Origin: Nonomuraea sp. NBC_00507
GTDB lineage: Bacteria; Actinomycetota; Actinomycetes; Streptosporangiales; Streptosporangiaceae
Assembly (NCBI RefSeq): GCF_036013525.1
Contig: NZ_CP107853.1
Location: 10,106,001 to 10,170,000 of the forward strand
Length of the DNA stretch: 64,000 nt
Direction of reading: 5' to 3'
Within the stretch, counting starts at the first letter, position 1, and each line of letters begins with the position of its first letter. The translations under genes were made by a program, and so were the position numbers. The notes beneath the pieces were generated by a model, which worked only from the letters and a program-made list of their open reading frames with translations, was not told the DNA's origin and did no database searches. Shown here piece after piece: positions 8,722-17,333 of this stretch.

Positions 8722-9891
8722 TCAGCCGCAGTCGCAGCCGCAGCCGTCGCAGCAACAGCCGTCCTCGCCCGGGCAGCAGGAACCGCAATTGCTGCAGTTG
8801 CCGCAGCAGTCGTAGCCGGAGCAGTCGAAGCGCTCGCAGCAGGAGCCCTCGCGGTCCTCGTCCCAGGGGGGCCGGTACAGGCCGCACGTGCAGCAGCTCA
8901 GCGCGGTGCACGCCAGCGACAGCAGCCCGCCGGGATCCCGCTTCGGCGGCTGTTGTTTCGGCGGCGCGCCGGGATCGCCGGGCGCGTGTCCTGGCGGATG
9001 GCCGGGGCCGTGCGTTCCGGCGGTGGCGAAGGCTCGGGAGACGGCGCTGCCGGTCTCCCGCACCAGCAGGGCGCGCGTCAGGGCGGGGCGGGGCAGGTCC
9101 AGCTCATCCACGGCGGCGCGCAGCTCGGCGTGCGCGGCGTCGCAGTGGCGGCGCGCCTCGTCCAGGCCGGTCCCGGTGGCGGCCAGCGGGTTGTACGCCC
9201 CGGACGCCTGGTCGTCAGCCAGGTCCTCCACCGCGTCGATCAGGTGTGCCAGCTTCCCGAATCCGCGACCGGCCGCCTCCAGGGCCTCCCGGTTGTGCGG
9301 CTTCCCCGCGAGCACCGCGGTGTGCGCGAACGCGGCGGCGACGGCGTCCTCAGTGGGCCCCGTCAACTCTCGTAACCCGGGCGCCGCGCCGCTCCCCGGG
9401 GGCGCCTGGGCGGGGGCGCGTTCCAGGAGGGCCTGGCGGCCGGCCGCCGCCGTCAGCGGGGTGGGGTCGAACCCCAGCGTGCCGGCCATGGCCGTGCCGG
9501 CCGAGGACCAGCGGCCCGCCAGGCGGGTGGCGCCGGCGGCCACCGGGCGGCGGGCGTACACGCCGTCCCCGTCCGCCACGTGGTCGCTCACCTTGCCGGC
9601 CGCCAGGAGCAGCGACACCGAGGCCGCCAGCCGTACCCCCTCGGACTCCACTACGTCGGCGCCCTTGAAGCCGCGTAGCGCACACGGGCCCGCCCTCCGG
9701 CGCGACGCGGACGCGGGCGACTGGGCCTCGGTGAGGACGGACACGAGCAGGCCGTCGTAGTTGGTCACCAGGCGGGACAGATGTCCGTGCTCGTCGCGGA
9801 GCGCCAGGCAGAGCCCGCACAGGTGGCCCATCCAGTCCGCGTAGAGCCCCTTGCACATGACGTGCCGACACGGGCGGACAATGCCGAACAT
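8722..9891 (-). CDS. DUF5685-like protein with cysteine-rich C-terminus
   Basis: 389 residues from the ATG at 9891, preceded by AAGGGGACGT. The N-terminus (MFGIVRPCRHVMCKGLYADW, then MGHLCGLCLALRDEHGH and TNYDGLLVSVLTEAQ) has paired cysteines and matches actinobacterial DUF5685 proteins as I remember them. The middle is helical and Ala-rich (GKLAHLIDAVEDLADDQASGAYNPL). The last 50 residues contain about 15 cysteines in CC and CxxC pairs, ending CCCDGCGCDCG. Function is unknown. Clustered Cys plus D/E-rich helices suggests metal or cofactor handling or a processing role. It ends next to the broken lyase gene. Confidence 0.75.
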   Translation of the reverse strand: MFGIVRPCRHVMCKGLYADWMGHLCGLCLALRDEHGHLSRLVTNYDGLLVSVLTEAQSPASASRRRAGPCALRGFKGADVVESEGVRLAASVSLLLAAGKVSDHVADGDGVYARRPVAAGATRLAGRWSSAGTAMAGTLGFDPTPLTAAAGRQALLERAPAQAPPGSGAAPGLRELTGPTEDAVAAAFAHTAVLAGKPHNREALEAAGRGFGKLAHLIDAVEDLADDQASGAYNPLAATGTGLDEARRHCDAAHAELRAAVDELDLPRPALTRALLVRETGSAVSRAFATAGTHGPGHPPGHAPGDPGAPPKQQPPKRDPGGLLSLACTALSCCTCGLYRPPWDEDREGSCCERFDCSGYDCCGNCSNCGSCCPGEDGCCCDGCGCDCG

Positions 9892-9987
9892 ACGTCCCCT
9901 TATGTGCGTATTAGAGAGCCAACCGTAGCACCAGGCCGCCGACGGTTTCCGGCGATCAACGCGGAGGTGGACTGATACAAATGGGGC

Positions 9988-10284
9988 ATGAGCGAATCCG
10001 TCGGGTATCCCCCACAGCGGAACGTGCCGCCGGCCCGGCGTGTCTACAGCCGGACCTACCGTGTGTGGGCCCACGTGCTCCTGTGGACGCCGATCGTGCT
10101 CACGGCGGCCGGCGTCGCCCTCGGCCTGGGGCTGTTCGCGGCCGCTGACGCCGACCCGACGTACGGTTCGTCCGCACTCGGCTATCTCGGCATCGTCGTG
10201 TGGGGCGCCCTCGCGGTCCTGTCACCGGCCCTGCTCGGGTCGTTCATCGGCGGGCTGGTCATGCTGAGCCGCTCGCGCCGCTGA
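9988..10284 (+). CDS. Small two-TM membrane protein
   Basis: 98 residues. A cytoplasmic-looking basic N-terminus (MSESVGYPPQRNVPPARRVY) is followed by two hydrophobic segments (VLLWTPIVLTAAGVALGLGLFAAA and YLGIVVWGALAVLSPALLGSFIGGLVML) and a basic end (SRSRR). AATGGGGC precedes the ATG. It is divergent from the DUF5685 gene, with a 96-bp gap. No family recognised. Confidence 0.7.
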   Translation: MSESVGYPPQRNVPPARRVYSRTYRVWAHVLLWTPIVLTAAGVALGLGLFAAADADPTYGSSALGYLGIVVWGALAVLSPALLGSFIGGLVMLSRSRR

Positions 10285-10346
10285 GGCTGATGGGCGCGCC
10301 CAGGCGGACAAGCACAAGATGCGATCTTGACACCCGCACCGGTATC

Positions 10347-11711
10347 TCAGCGCGATCGACTCTCGATCAGATCGTGGAGCTGCTGAGTCAGGGGATCGTG
10401 CGGGCGAGCGGCGTGGGACATGTGCAGCCAGCCGTCGGCGTCGATCTGGAAGAGATCGTCGCGGATGGACGGGTCGGCACCGCGTTCCAGGAGCAGGCGG
10501 ATCACCTCGACATGATCGCCCGGGATCGCCCAGTGCAGGCCGGTCCGCCCGAGATAGGGCGCGACGTCGGGGTCGACGCCGCGGTCGAGGAACCAGCGTG
10601 CGACCTCGATCCGGCCGTGCTGGCAGGCGTGGACGAACGCCTCCCCGACGATCTCCTCCGGGTCATCGGTCGCCGGCAGCCGGGACGGAAAGCCGGCTGT
10701 AGCGTCCGCGAGGTTGGGGCGCGCCGACGCGGCGTCCGGACGTAGCCTGCCGTCCGCGTCGAAACAGGCCCGCACCAGATCCAGCCGGCCGCAGGCGGCA
10801 TACGTCCAGAGCGCCTGCGGGACGATCCCGTGCTCGGCGAGTAGGTCCACGACCTCCGTGTTGTCGAGGAGGATGGCGTTCTCCAGCGGGGTGCTGCCCC
10901 ACTTCCGGGTGCCAGGGTCCGCGCCGGCTTCAAGCAGCAGGCGCACATATTCGACCCGGTTGGAGCGGGCAGCCCAGATGAGCGGGACGTTCAGGTCGGT
11001 GGCCTTGCTGAGCAGGACCTCCACTGCGGCGCGCGGCACGCCGAGCTCCTTCTCGAGCCGGACGCCGGGGATCGTCTCGGGGCCTGCGAGCATGTCCAGC
11101 AGGGTGTCGGCCTGCTCGGCGGTCAGACCGGCCAGCCGATCGATGTCGCCGGCCAGCAGGGCTTCGGCCTCGTGGTGCAGCCGCCGCCGCTTCTCGTGGC
11201 GTTCGTCGAGATCGCGCCTGGATTTCTCGGTGAACGATAGGAGTTCCCGCCAGGTTGGGAAGCCCAGCTCCCGCGCGATGATCAGCTGCGCGTCGCGAAG
11301 CTCGGCGCTCGCGGCGGAGGTCGCGGTGGCGTGCCGGGGCACATAGGCCCGCAACCGTTGCAGCGCACCGGGATCGTCGCGGCGCAACTCGACGAGGAGG
11401 GCGTCGGCCATCGAGGCGTAGATGCCCGGCCTGATTCCCATGAGGCGGGAGACCGGCCGTTCTTCGGTGGTGCTGCGGCTCTCGACGTGGGCGCGGAACT
11501 CGGCCCAGGTCCGGAATCCGTGTTCCTGGGCGAGCACGAACTGGGCATCGCTGAGCAGGAACCGCTTGGCGGCTCGATCGCCCAGCACGTCGGCAACCCG
11601 GGCTTCGGCTGCCGCATCGCCCGCCGCATACGCGTGATGCAGGTGCTTGGCCTGCTTACGGTAGTAGTCCAGGTTCGGATGGGCCGGCAGCTCGAAATGA
11701 CGATCGGACAT
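10347..11711 (-). CDS. Ankyrin-repeat protein
   Basis: 454 residues, with a very strong ribosome site (GAAGGAGG, 5 bp before the ATG at 11711). The N-terminal half is charged and helical and repeats an FxTWxE/LGFxTWREL theme (EHGFRTWAEFRAHV, ELGFPTWRELLSF), common in actinobacterial ankyrin proteins. The C-terminal half carries ankyrin units such as PLIWAARSNRVEYVRLLLEAGADP, STPLENAILLDNTEVVDLLAEHG and GRTGLHWAIPGDHVEVIRLLLERGADP. No catalytic domain is seen. It is probably a cytoplasmic protein-interaction module. A broken VOC gene lies directly upstream. Confidence 0.85.
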   Translation of the reverse strand: MSDRHFELPAHPNLDYYRKQAKHLHHAYAAGDAAAEARVADVLGDRAAKRFLLSDAQFVLAQEHGFRTWAEFRAHVESRSTTEERPVSRLMGIRPGIYASMADALLVELRRDDPGALQRLRAYVPRHATATSAASAELRDAQLIIARELGFPTWRELLSFTEKSRRDLDERHEKRRRLHHEAEALLAGDIDRLAGLTAEQADTLLDMLAGPETIPGVRLEKELGVPRAAVEVLLSKATDLNVPLIWAARSNRVEYVRLLLEAGADPGTRKWGSTPLENAILLDNTEVVDLLAEHGIVPQALWTYAACGRLDLVRACFDADGRLRPDAASARPNLADATAGFPSRLPATDDPEEIVGEAFVHACQHGRIEVARWFLDRGVDPDVAPYLGRTGLHWAIPGDHVEVIRLLLERGADPSIRDDLFQIDADGWLHMSHAARPHDPLTQQLHDLIESRSR

Positions 11712-11842
11712 CGCAACCTCCTTCGTCGCCGAGGTCCGCTTGCCCGGCCGGAAAGAGGTTGGTCTTGTCCAGTGCGTTGACGTGCTGCTCGAGGTGGGAA
11801 AATCCCTGCCCGCGGACTGGCAGCGCCCTCGCACGCTCCCTT

Positions 11843-12076
11843 TCAGAGTAGTGATCGGCTCTGCGTGGAGGCAACCGTCAGGAAACGATGCCGTGCACCG
11901 CCTCCGGCACGAGCGGCATCCTCGATGACGTACACGTACCGGTCCTCGGCCAGCTGCCACACCGCTTCGACATCGTTGGGCCAGAACGCCGGATCCTTGC
12001 CGAGGAGCTTGGTGTACCACTCCACGGCGCTCTTGCAGTCGCGGACAGGGATGCCCGCGAAGATCCCCACTGTCAC
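11843..12076 (-). pseudogene. VOC/glyoxalase-family protein, truncated after first half
   Basis: The 77 residues start MTVGIFAGIPVRDCKSAVEWYTKLLG, then FWPNDVEAVWQLAEDRYVYVIED, which is the first beta-alpha-beta-beta-beta module of small VOC (glyoxalase/bleomycin-resistance) proteins. Intact relatives are about 115-130 residues and carry a second metal-ligand half. Here the frame ends in an unrelated tail (HRFLTVASTQSRSLL), and I find no continuation in the other frames. It is probably a decayed gene or a half-module; enzyme activity is unlikely. Confidence 0.6.
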
Positions 12077-12212
12077 GGTCGGATCTCCTCTCCATCGGGG
12101 CCGGGAAGGACCCAGCTCGCCAAAGGAATCGACTCCGCGCGTCTGCGGAAATCATCGGTGTCAGGGGACGTCACCAGAGGCACAGGCCCGGCCGCTTGCC
12201 CACAACCCCGGG

Positions 12213-12240
12213 TTGAAAAAGTGTGTTCTGGCGATATGTC
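12213..12240 (+). promoter_or_regulatory. Candidate promoter of esterase gene
   Basis: TTGAAA (12213-12218), a 16-bp spacer and TATGTC (12235-12240), 66 bp upstream of the ATG at 12307. The match to a housekeeping promoter is modest. Confidence 0.3.
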
Positions 12241-12306
12241 CGGACGATCGCCGCCACTCTAGCCTGCGCTGAAGACCAGTGATCCAGGTCACAAAGGAGC
12301 GGCACG

Positions 12307-13518
12307 ATGAGCTTCCTCTCTCCCCTGCGCAGACCATGGGCCGTCACCGTGCTAGGCGTTCTCCTCGGGCTGGCGGGCCTGTTCACCACAGCGCTGACCA
12401 CGCCGGCCGCGCGGGCGGCGTCGCTGGTGCAGGTGTCTTCCTTCGGCACCAACCCGGGCAACCTCGCGATGTACGCCTACCGCCCCGACGGTCTGCAGAG
12501 CGGCCGCCCGCTGGTGGTGCTGCTGCACGGGTGCACCCAGAACGCCAGCGGCTATTTCACGAGCAGCGGCTGGCGGAAGTATGCCGACCAGTGGGGCTTC
12601 GCGCTCGTGCTGCCCCAGACGAGCAGCGCCAACAACTCCTCGAGCTGCTTCAACTGGTTCGAGACCGGTGACACCACTCGGGGGGCGGGCGAGGCGGCCT
12701 CGATCCGCGCCATGGTCGCGTACGCCGTCGCGAACTACGGTACCGACCCCGCCCGGATCTACGTCAGCGGCCTGTCCGCGGGCGGGGCCATGTCGGCCGT
12801 CATGCTGGCCACCTATCCGGATGTGTTCGCCGCCGGCTCCATCGCGGCCGGGCTGGCCTATCGCTGCGCAAGCAGCCTGACCCAGGCGTCGAGCTGCCAG
12901 TACGGCCCCACCAGCAAGACGCCGCAGCAGTGGGGCGACCTGGTGCGCAACGCCTGTGCCGGCTGCGCGGGCCCGTACCCGCGCGTCGCGATCTGGCAAG
13001 GTCTGTCTGATTACACCGTCGTTCCGGCCAACGGCACCCAACTGCGTGACCAGTGGACGAACGTGCGCGGCGTCTCGCAGACCCCCACGTCCACACAGTC
13101 GCTCACCGGCGGCACTTCTCTCCAGGTGTACGGCGACGACGACGTGCGCCTGTACCAGATCACCGGAATGGGGCACGGCCTGCCGATCGACCCGGGAAGC
13201 GCTGCCGACCAGTGCGGCACCACTGCGGCGTACTTTCTGGACACCATCTGCTCTGCCTACCACGACGCGCGTTTCTTCCGCCTGGACGGCGGCCAGACCA
13301 CCCCACCGACCTCCACCCCCACGCCCACGCCGACACCGACGACTTGTGTGTACGCGAGCAACTACGCCCACACCACCGCGGGCCGCGCCTATCAGTCCGG
13401 CGGCAACACCTACGCCAACGGCTCCAACGACGCCATGGGCCTATGGAACACTTTCGTCACCCACACGCTCAGGCAGACCGGCCCGAATTACTGGGTCCTC
13501 GCCGACGGCCAGTGCTGA
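12307..13518 (+). CDS. Secreted CE1-type esterase / PHB depolymerase family
   Basis: 403 residues, AAAGGAG before the ATG. The Sec signal peptide spans about residues 1-38 (ending PAARAA). The catalytic domain resembles feruloyl/acetylxylan esterases and extracellular PHB depolymerases. Its oxyanion motif is LLHGCTQ (73-79), the nucleophile Ser157 lies in GLSAGG, the Asp is D236 in GLSDYTVVP, and the His is H290 in GMGHG. A Pro/Thr linker (TPTPTPTPT) leads to a C-terminal 50-residue binding module beginning CVYASNYAHTTAGRAY, of the type seen after PHB depolymerase domains. Likely substrate: ester decorations on plant polysaccharide or a polyester. Confidence 0.85.
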   Translation: MSFLSPLRRPWAVTVLGVLLGLAGLFTTALTTPAARAASLVQVSSFGTNPGNLAMYAYRPDGLQSGRPLVVLLHGCTQNASGYFTSSGWRKYADQWGFALVLPQTSSANNSSSCFNWFETGDTTRGAGEAASIRAMVAYAVANYGTDPARIYVSGLSAGGAMSAVMLATYPDVFAAGSIAAGLAYRCASSLTQASSCQYGPTSKTPQQWGDLVRNACAGCAGPYPRVAIWQGLSDYTVVPANGTQLRDQWTNVRGVSQTPTSTQSLTGGTSLQVYGDDDVRLYQITGMGHGLPIDPGSAADQCGTTAAYFLDTICSAYHDARFFRLDGGQTTPPTSTPTPTPTPTTCVYASNYAHTTAGRAYQSGGNTYANGSNDAMGLWNTFVTHTLRQTGPNYWVLADGQC

Positions 13519-13618
13519 CCTCCGAGGTACCGGCTGCGCGTGTACGGGTCATGGTGCAGATCGCGGAACTCTCGCTCCGGACGATGGTGTGTCGGACCCG
13601 AGCGATAGCCTGTCGGCC

Positions 13619-14548
13619 ATGCGAGTGGGCATCGTGATTCTGCCTGACCAGCGGTGGTCGGAAGCGTCGCGGCGGTGGCGCCAGGCGGAGGAATACGGGT
13701 TCGACCACGCCTGGACCTACGACCACATGGGCTGGCGGGACCTCGTCGACGGCCCTTGGTTCGACGCCGTGCCGGTCTTGACCGCCGCGGCGCTGGTGAC
13801 CTCCCGCATCCGCCTCGGCACGATGGTCGCCTCACCCAACTTCCGCCATCCGGCGCACTTCGCCCGCGAGGTGACCGCGCTCGATGACATGGCCGGTGGA
13901 CGGCTCACCCTTGGCCTGGGCGCCGGCGGCATGGGATATGACGCCACCGTGCTCGGGCTGCCCGCGATGTCCCCGCGCCAGCGGGTCGACCGCTTCGCCG
14001 AGTTCGTGACGCTCCTCGACGGGCTGCTGCGGGACGGCAGTGCCGACTTCAGCGGGGAGCACTACCGAGCCGTCGACGCCCGCAGCACTCCAGGGTGCGT
14101 GCAGCGGCCGCGGGCGCCGTTCGTCGTCGCGGCCAACGGGCCGCGTTCGATGCGCCTGGCCGCCCGATTCGGACAGGGCTGGGTGACCACCGGCGAGCGC
14201 TGCACCGATCTCGGCGCGTGGTGGCAGTCGGTCGCCGAGCTGGCCAAGCGGTTCGACGATGTGGAGGCCGCTGCCGGGCGGGGCCCGGGCGAGCTCGACC
14301 GCATGCTCTCGCTGGACGCCGCACCGGTGTTCTCCCTCTCCAGCGCCGGCTTCTTCGCCGACGCTGCCGGGCGGGCCCGCGAGCTGGGCTTCACCGACGT
14401 GATCACGCACTGGCCGCGGTCCGACAGCTGGTACGCCGGCAGCGAGGCCACCTTGGAGACAGTGGCGACGAACGTGTTGCCTGCCATCCAGCAGACAGCG
14501 CCCAGGCTCGGCCCGCCTACGTCGACGTCCCGCGTCGAGCCGCGCTGA
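13619..14548 (+). CDS. LLM-class flavin (F420/FMN)-dependent oxidoreductase
   Basis: 309-residue luciferase-like monooxygenase fold. Visible features are MRVGIVILPDQRWSEASRRWRQAEEYGFDHAWTYDH, LVTSRIRLGTMVASPNFRHPAHFAREVTALDDMAGGRLTLGLGAGG and PRQRVDRFAEFVTLLDGLL. This pattern is typical of F420-dependent reductases/dehydrogenases in actinomycetes, and FMN cannot be excluded. The open frame extends far upstream of this ATG, but that part is a shadow of the esterase gene. It stands alone between two convergently placed loci, so its substrate is unknown. Confidence 0.85.
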   Translation: MRVGIVILPDQRWSEASRRWRQAEEYGFDHAWTYDHMGWRDLVDGPWFDAVPVLTAAALVTSRIRLGTMVASPNFRHPAHFAREVTALDDMAGGRLTLGLGAGGMGYDATVLGLPAMSPRQRVDRFAEFVTLLDGLLRDGSADFSGEHYRAVDARSTPGCVQRPRAPFVVAANGPRSMRLAARFGQGWVTTGERCTDLGAWWQSVAELAKRFDDVEAAAGRGPGELDRMLSLDAAPVFSLSSAGFFADAAGRARELGFTDVITHWPRSDSWYAGSEATLETVATNVLPAIQQTAPRLGPPTSTSRVEPR

Positions 14549-14599
14549 CTGTCGTCGGGGCCTCCGCCGACGATGCGGTCGTGTCGATCCCGAGACCGG

Positions 14600-15631
14600 C
14601 TAGGCCGAGCCGCCCACGAGGATTTCGGTCGGCAGGTAGATGCCCGGCTCCCCTGTGGGGCCTTCCTCGATCTCGAGCAGGCAGCGCTCCACCAACGCGG
14701 CCGCGGCCTGCTCGAACGGCAGCCGCACGGTCGTCAGCGGCGGATCCGTGAGCCACTGAAGAGGGCCACCGTCGAAGCCGGTCACGGCCACGTCGTGGCC
14801 GACCCGCAGCCCCGCCGAGCGTACGGCGCGGATCGCCGCGACGGCCAGCCAGTCGGCCGCGGTGACCACCGCGGTGGGGCGCCGACGCCCGCGCAGCAGC
14901 CGGCCCACGGCGGCCTCGACCTTCGCCTCCGGCTCCTGCACCAGCCACGAGCCGGGCACGGACAGGCCGTGATGCCGCATGCGGGCGCGGAAACCGTCCA
15001 CCCGCTCGATGAACCAGTAGCCCGGCAGGCGGGGCCCCACGTAGGCGATGTCCTCGTGTCCTTTGCTCACCAGGTAGTCGACCATGGAAGCGACGCCCGC
15101 GGCGTTGTCCACGTCGACCCACGACTGCGGCAGGTCGGCCTCGGTGCGCCCGAACGAGGCGAAGGGCATCCCCACTCCCGCGAGATAGCGGGCCCGGGGA
15201 TCGTCGATGCTGGAGTCGGTGATCACGAATCCGTCGACTCCATGGGCCGCGACGAGCTCGCCCAGCCTGTCGGTCACGTCGCCGGGCGAGGTGAAGACGA
15301 GGATCTGATATCCCCGCCGCTCGGCCTCACGCAGCAGAGGCGAGACGAAGGACACCGCGAAGACCTGGTTGGACTCCAGCAGCGCGCCGGAGACGTGGAA
15401 CCCGAGCTGGCGGGTGCGCTGCAGGCGCAGGCTGCGTGCCTGCCGGTTGGGCTGGTAGCCGAGATCCTCCACCGCGGCCAGCACCCGCAGGCGGGTCTCC
15501 TCGGGGATGCCGCTGCCCGGCCGCTCGTTGATGACGAACGAGACCGTGGTCGGCGAGACGCCGGCAAGGCGGGCCACGTCCGCCATGGTCGGGCGCCGTC
15601 TGCGTCCCCGGGCCCCCTGCCTGGTGCTCAT
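14600..15631 (-). CDS. LacI-family regulator of the alpha-galactoside locus
   Basis: 343 residues. The basic N-terminus (RQGARGRRRRP) leads to the HTH (TMADVARLAGVSPTTVSFVINERPG), the hinge (NRQARSLRLQRTRQLGF) and the effector domain (VDGFVITDSSIDDPRARYL, VAVTGFDGGPL). The ATG has GGAGCGGCCG upstream, which lies in a 15-bp sequence repeated 36 bp away. It lies downstream of and co-directional with the ABC lipoprotein gene, about 300 bp apart, so it has its own promoter or reads through. The likely targets are the operators around 21.46-21.55 kb upstream of the GH36 gene; this is inference from position. Confidence 0.9.
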   Translation of the reverse strand: MSTRQGARGRRRRPTMADVARLAGVSPTTVSFVINERPGSGIPEETRLRVLAAVEDLGYQPNRQARSLRLQRTRQLGFHVSGALLESNQVFAVSFVSPLLREAERRGYQILVFTSPGDVTDRLGELVAAHGVDGFVITDSSIDDPRARYLAGVGMPFASFGRTEADLPQSWVDVDNAAGVASMVDYLVSKGHEDIAYVGPRLPGYWFIERVDGFRARMRHHGLSVPGSWLVQEPEAKVEAAVGRLLRGRRRPTAVVTAADWLAVAAIRAVRSAGLRVGHDVAVTGFDGGPLQWLTDPPLTTVRLPFEQAAAALVERCLLEIEEGPTGEPGIYLPTEILVGGSA

Positions 15632-15635
15632 CGGC

Positions 15636-15686
15636 CGCTCCGTGCTGATCGCTCCCCCACTGCTCCCCGGTCGCTCCGTGCTGATC
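15636..15686. repeat. 15-bp direct repeat at LacI ribosome site
   Basis: CGCTCCGTGCTGATC occurs at 15636-15650 and again at 15672-15686. On the coding (minus) strand it reads GATCAGCACGGAGCG and carries the GGAG ribosome site of the LacI gene. The repeat therefore duplicates an RBS-bearing segment. Confidence 0.7.
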
Positions 15687-15769
15687 CCGCGTCCGCCATC
15701 CTGCGGGCCGTCGCCACCGCGACGCCCCGGCGGTGACGGTGTGGTCCGGCGGCTTCACGCGTGCGCATG

Positions 15770-15791
15770 CGCCCGGCCCCTCGGCCGGGCG
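15770..15791 (-). terminator. GC hairpin downstream of ABC lipoprotein gene
   Basis: Perfect 9-bp stem CGCCCGGCC/GGCCGGGCG with a 4-base loop, about 140 bp after the operon's last stop. It lacks a U-tract, as is common in actinomycete terminators. Confidence 0.45.
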
Positions 15792-15933
15792 TGATCAGCG
15801 TAGCGCAGGTGGTACGGCCGATGAGTACCTCCGGCCGCGTGACTCTTGCGTGCGTATCGGACATGTGGACCCCGTTCCGGCGGCAGACCCGGCACCGGCC
15901 GTGCCGTGCCGGGCTGCCCGCATCTCGCCCCGC

Positions 15934-17289
15934 TCACTTGAACAGGGCGTTGACCTGCTCGTTGGCCTTGCTCAGCGAGCTCGCCGGGGCGCTGCCGCCG
16001 ATCACGGCGTCCATGGCCGGCTTCATGACGGATTCGATCTCGGCGGCGTGGTCGGTGATCGGGAAGAGGAAGGTCGTCTTGTCCTTGACGTTCACGGTGA
16101 ACGCCTCGACGTCGACGCCCTTGTCCGCGAACGTCTTCTGGGCGACCTCGACCGCGGCGGGGATGGCGGGGAAGACGACCGCGTGCTGGGCGACGACGTT
16201 CTGGCAGGCAGGGGAGGCGAGATACTTCACCCACTGCCACGCGGCGTCCTTGTTCTTGGTCCCCGCGTAGATCGAGTCGGCGAGGCCGTTGAACATGCTC
16301 ATCCGCGTGCCCGTCGGGCCGGCGGGCAACGGGGCGAGTCCCGGCTCGAACGTGCCGGACTTGGCGCCGAACACCGAACCGATCATCCAGCTGCCGTTGG
16401 TCGCCATGGCACCCTTACCCGCGGACAGCATGTCGTTCCAGGCCACGCCCTCGGTCGCCTTGAGCGGCGGCATGTAACCCTTGTCGATCAGGCTCTTCCA
16501 CCAGGTGATGGTCTCCTGGAACTTGGGGTCGCCGTAGTTGTACTGGCTGCCCCACGGGTTCTTGTCGGTGAACTTCCAGCCGTTGCTGGCGGCGTACATG
16601 CTCCACTGGGTCTGGCCCACGCCGTTGCCGGAGCTCTCCAGCCACAGGCCGTAGGTCTCGACCTTGCTCTTGTCGAAGCCGGGCTCGTCGCCGCGCTTGC
16701 CGTTCTTGTCCACGGTCAGCTTGGCGATGATCTTCTCGTAGGTGCCGCCGTCGGCAGGGTTCCAGGCCATGTTCTTCAGCTGCTCGTCGGTGATCCCCGC
16801 CTTCTCGGTGAGCTTCTTGTTGTAGAAGACGGCGATGGTGTCCCAGTCCTTGGGCAGGCCGTACCGCTTGCCGTCGGCGCCGACCCACAGGTCGGCCAGG
16901 CCCTCCGCGTAGATGCCGGTGTCCACCTTGTCCTGCTTGACGAGGTCGTCGATCGGCAGGATGGTGCGCTTGGTGACGAACTCCGGGTATTTGGCCAGGT
17001 GGTCGGTGAAGACGTCCGGCGCGGACCCGGAGACGAAGCCCGTGGTGAGCTTGGTCCAGTAGTCGTCCCAGCCGAGCTGGGTGATCTTGACCGTGATGTT
17101 CGGGTTGGCCTTCTGGAAGTCGGTGGCGCACTGCTGGTATGCCGACTGCTGGTTGGCGTCCCAGAGCCAGTAGGAGATGGTCGCCTTTCCGCCGGCGGAG
17201 GCGGACCCTCCGCTGGTGCCGCCGCCGCACGCGGCGAGGGCCAGCGACAGCAGGGCGACGCCGGCGACCGCCGGCAGCTTTTTGATCAT
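15934..17289 (-). CDS. CUT1 ABC transporter sugar-binding lipoprotein (alpha-galactoside)
   Basis: 451 residues. The lipoprotein signal has lipobox LAAC with Cys21, then a Gly/Ser linker and a family-1 solute-binding fold. Visible landmarks are KATISYWLWDANQQSAYQQCATDFQKANPNITV, GLPKDWDTIAVFYNKKLTEKAG and a C-terminal AAWQWVKYLASPACQ. It is anchored outside the membrane and delivers oligosaccharide to the two permeases encoded upstream. AAAGGA precedes the ATG. It is the last gene of the order GH36, permease, permease, lipoprotein. The alpha-galactoside substrate (raffinose/melibiose type) is inferred from the GH36 gene. Confidence 0.9.
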   Translation of the reverse strand: MIKKLPAVAGVALLSLALAACGGGTSGGSASAGGKATISYWLWDANQQSAYQQCATDFQKANPNITVKITQLGWDDYWTKLTTGFVSGSAPDVFTDHLAKYPEFVTKRTILPIDDLVKQDKVDTGIYAEGLADLWVGADGKRYGLPKDWDTIAVFYNKKLTEKAGITDEQLKNMAWNPADGGTYEKIIAKLTVDKNGKRGDEPGFDKSKVETYGLWLESSGNGVGQTQWSMYAASNGWKFTDKNPWGSQYNYGDPKFQETITWWKSLIDKGYMPPLKATEGVAWNDMLSAGKGAMATNGSWMIGSVFGAKSGTFEPGLAPLPAGPTGTRMSMFNGLADSIYAGTKNKDAAWQWVKYLASPACQNVVAQHAVVFPAIPAAVEVAQKTFADKGVDVEAFTVNVKDKTTFLFPITDHAAEIESVMKPAMDAVIGGSAPASSLSKANEQVNALFK

Positions 17290-17333
17290 CAAGGTGTCCT
17301 TTCCAGTGGGGGGTTGACGCGAAGATCCGGCGG

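Larger units (their letters stand above)
15632..15933. other. Intergenic, 302 bp, no gene seen
   Basis: Between the ABC lipoprotein stop and the LacI start. It contains the 15-bp direct repeat, a GC-rich hairpin (15770-15791) and a 10-bp palindrome GCGCATGCGC. I see no convincing ORF and no clear -10/-35. Confidence 0.5.

Noticed and set aside
8595..9668. Plus-strand Arg-rich ORF continuing from the lyase fragment
   Set aside because: It is antisense to the DUF5685-like gene and has a composition typical of shadow frames.
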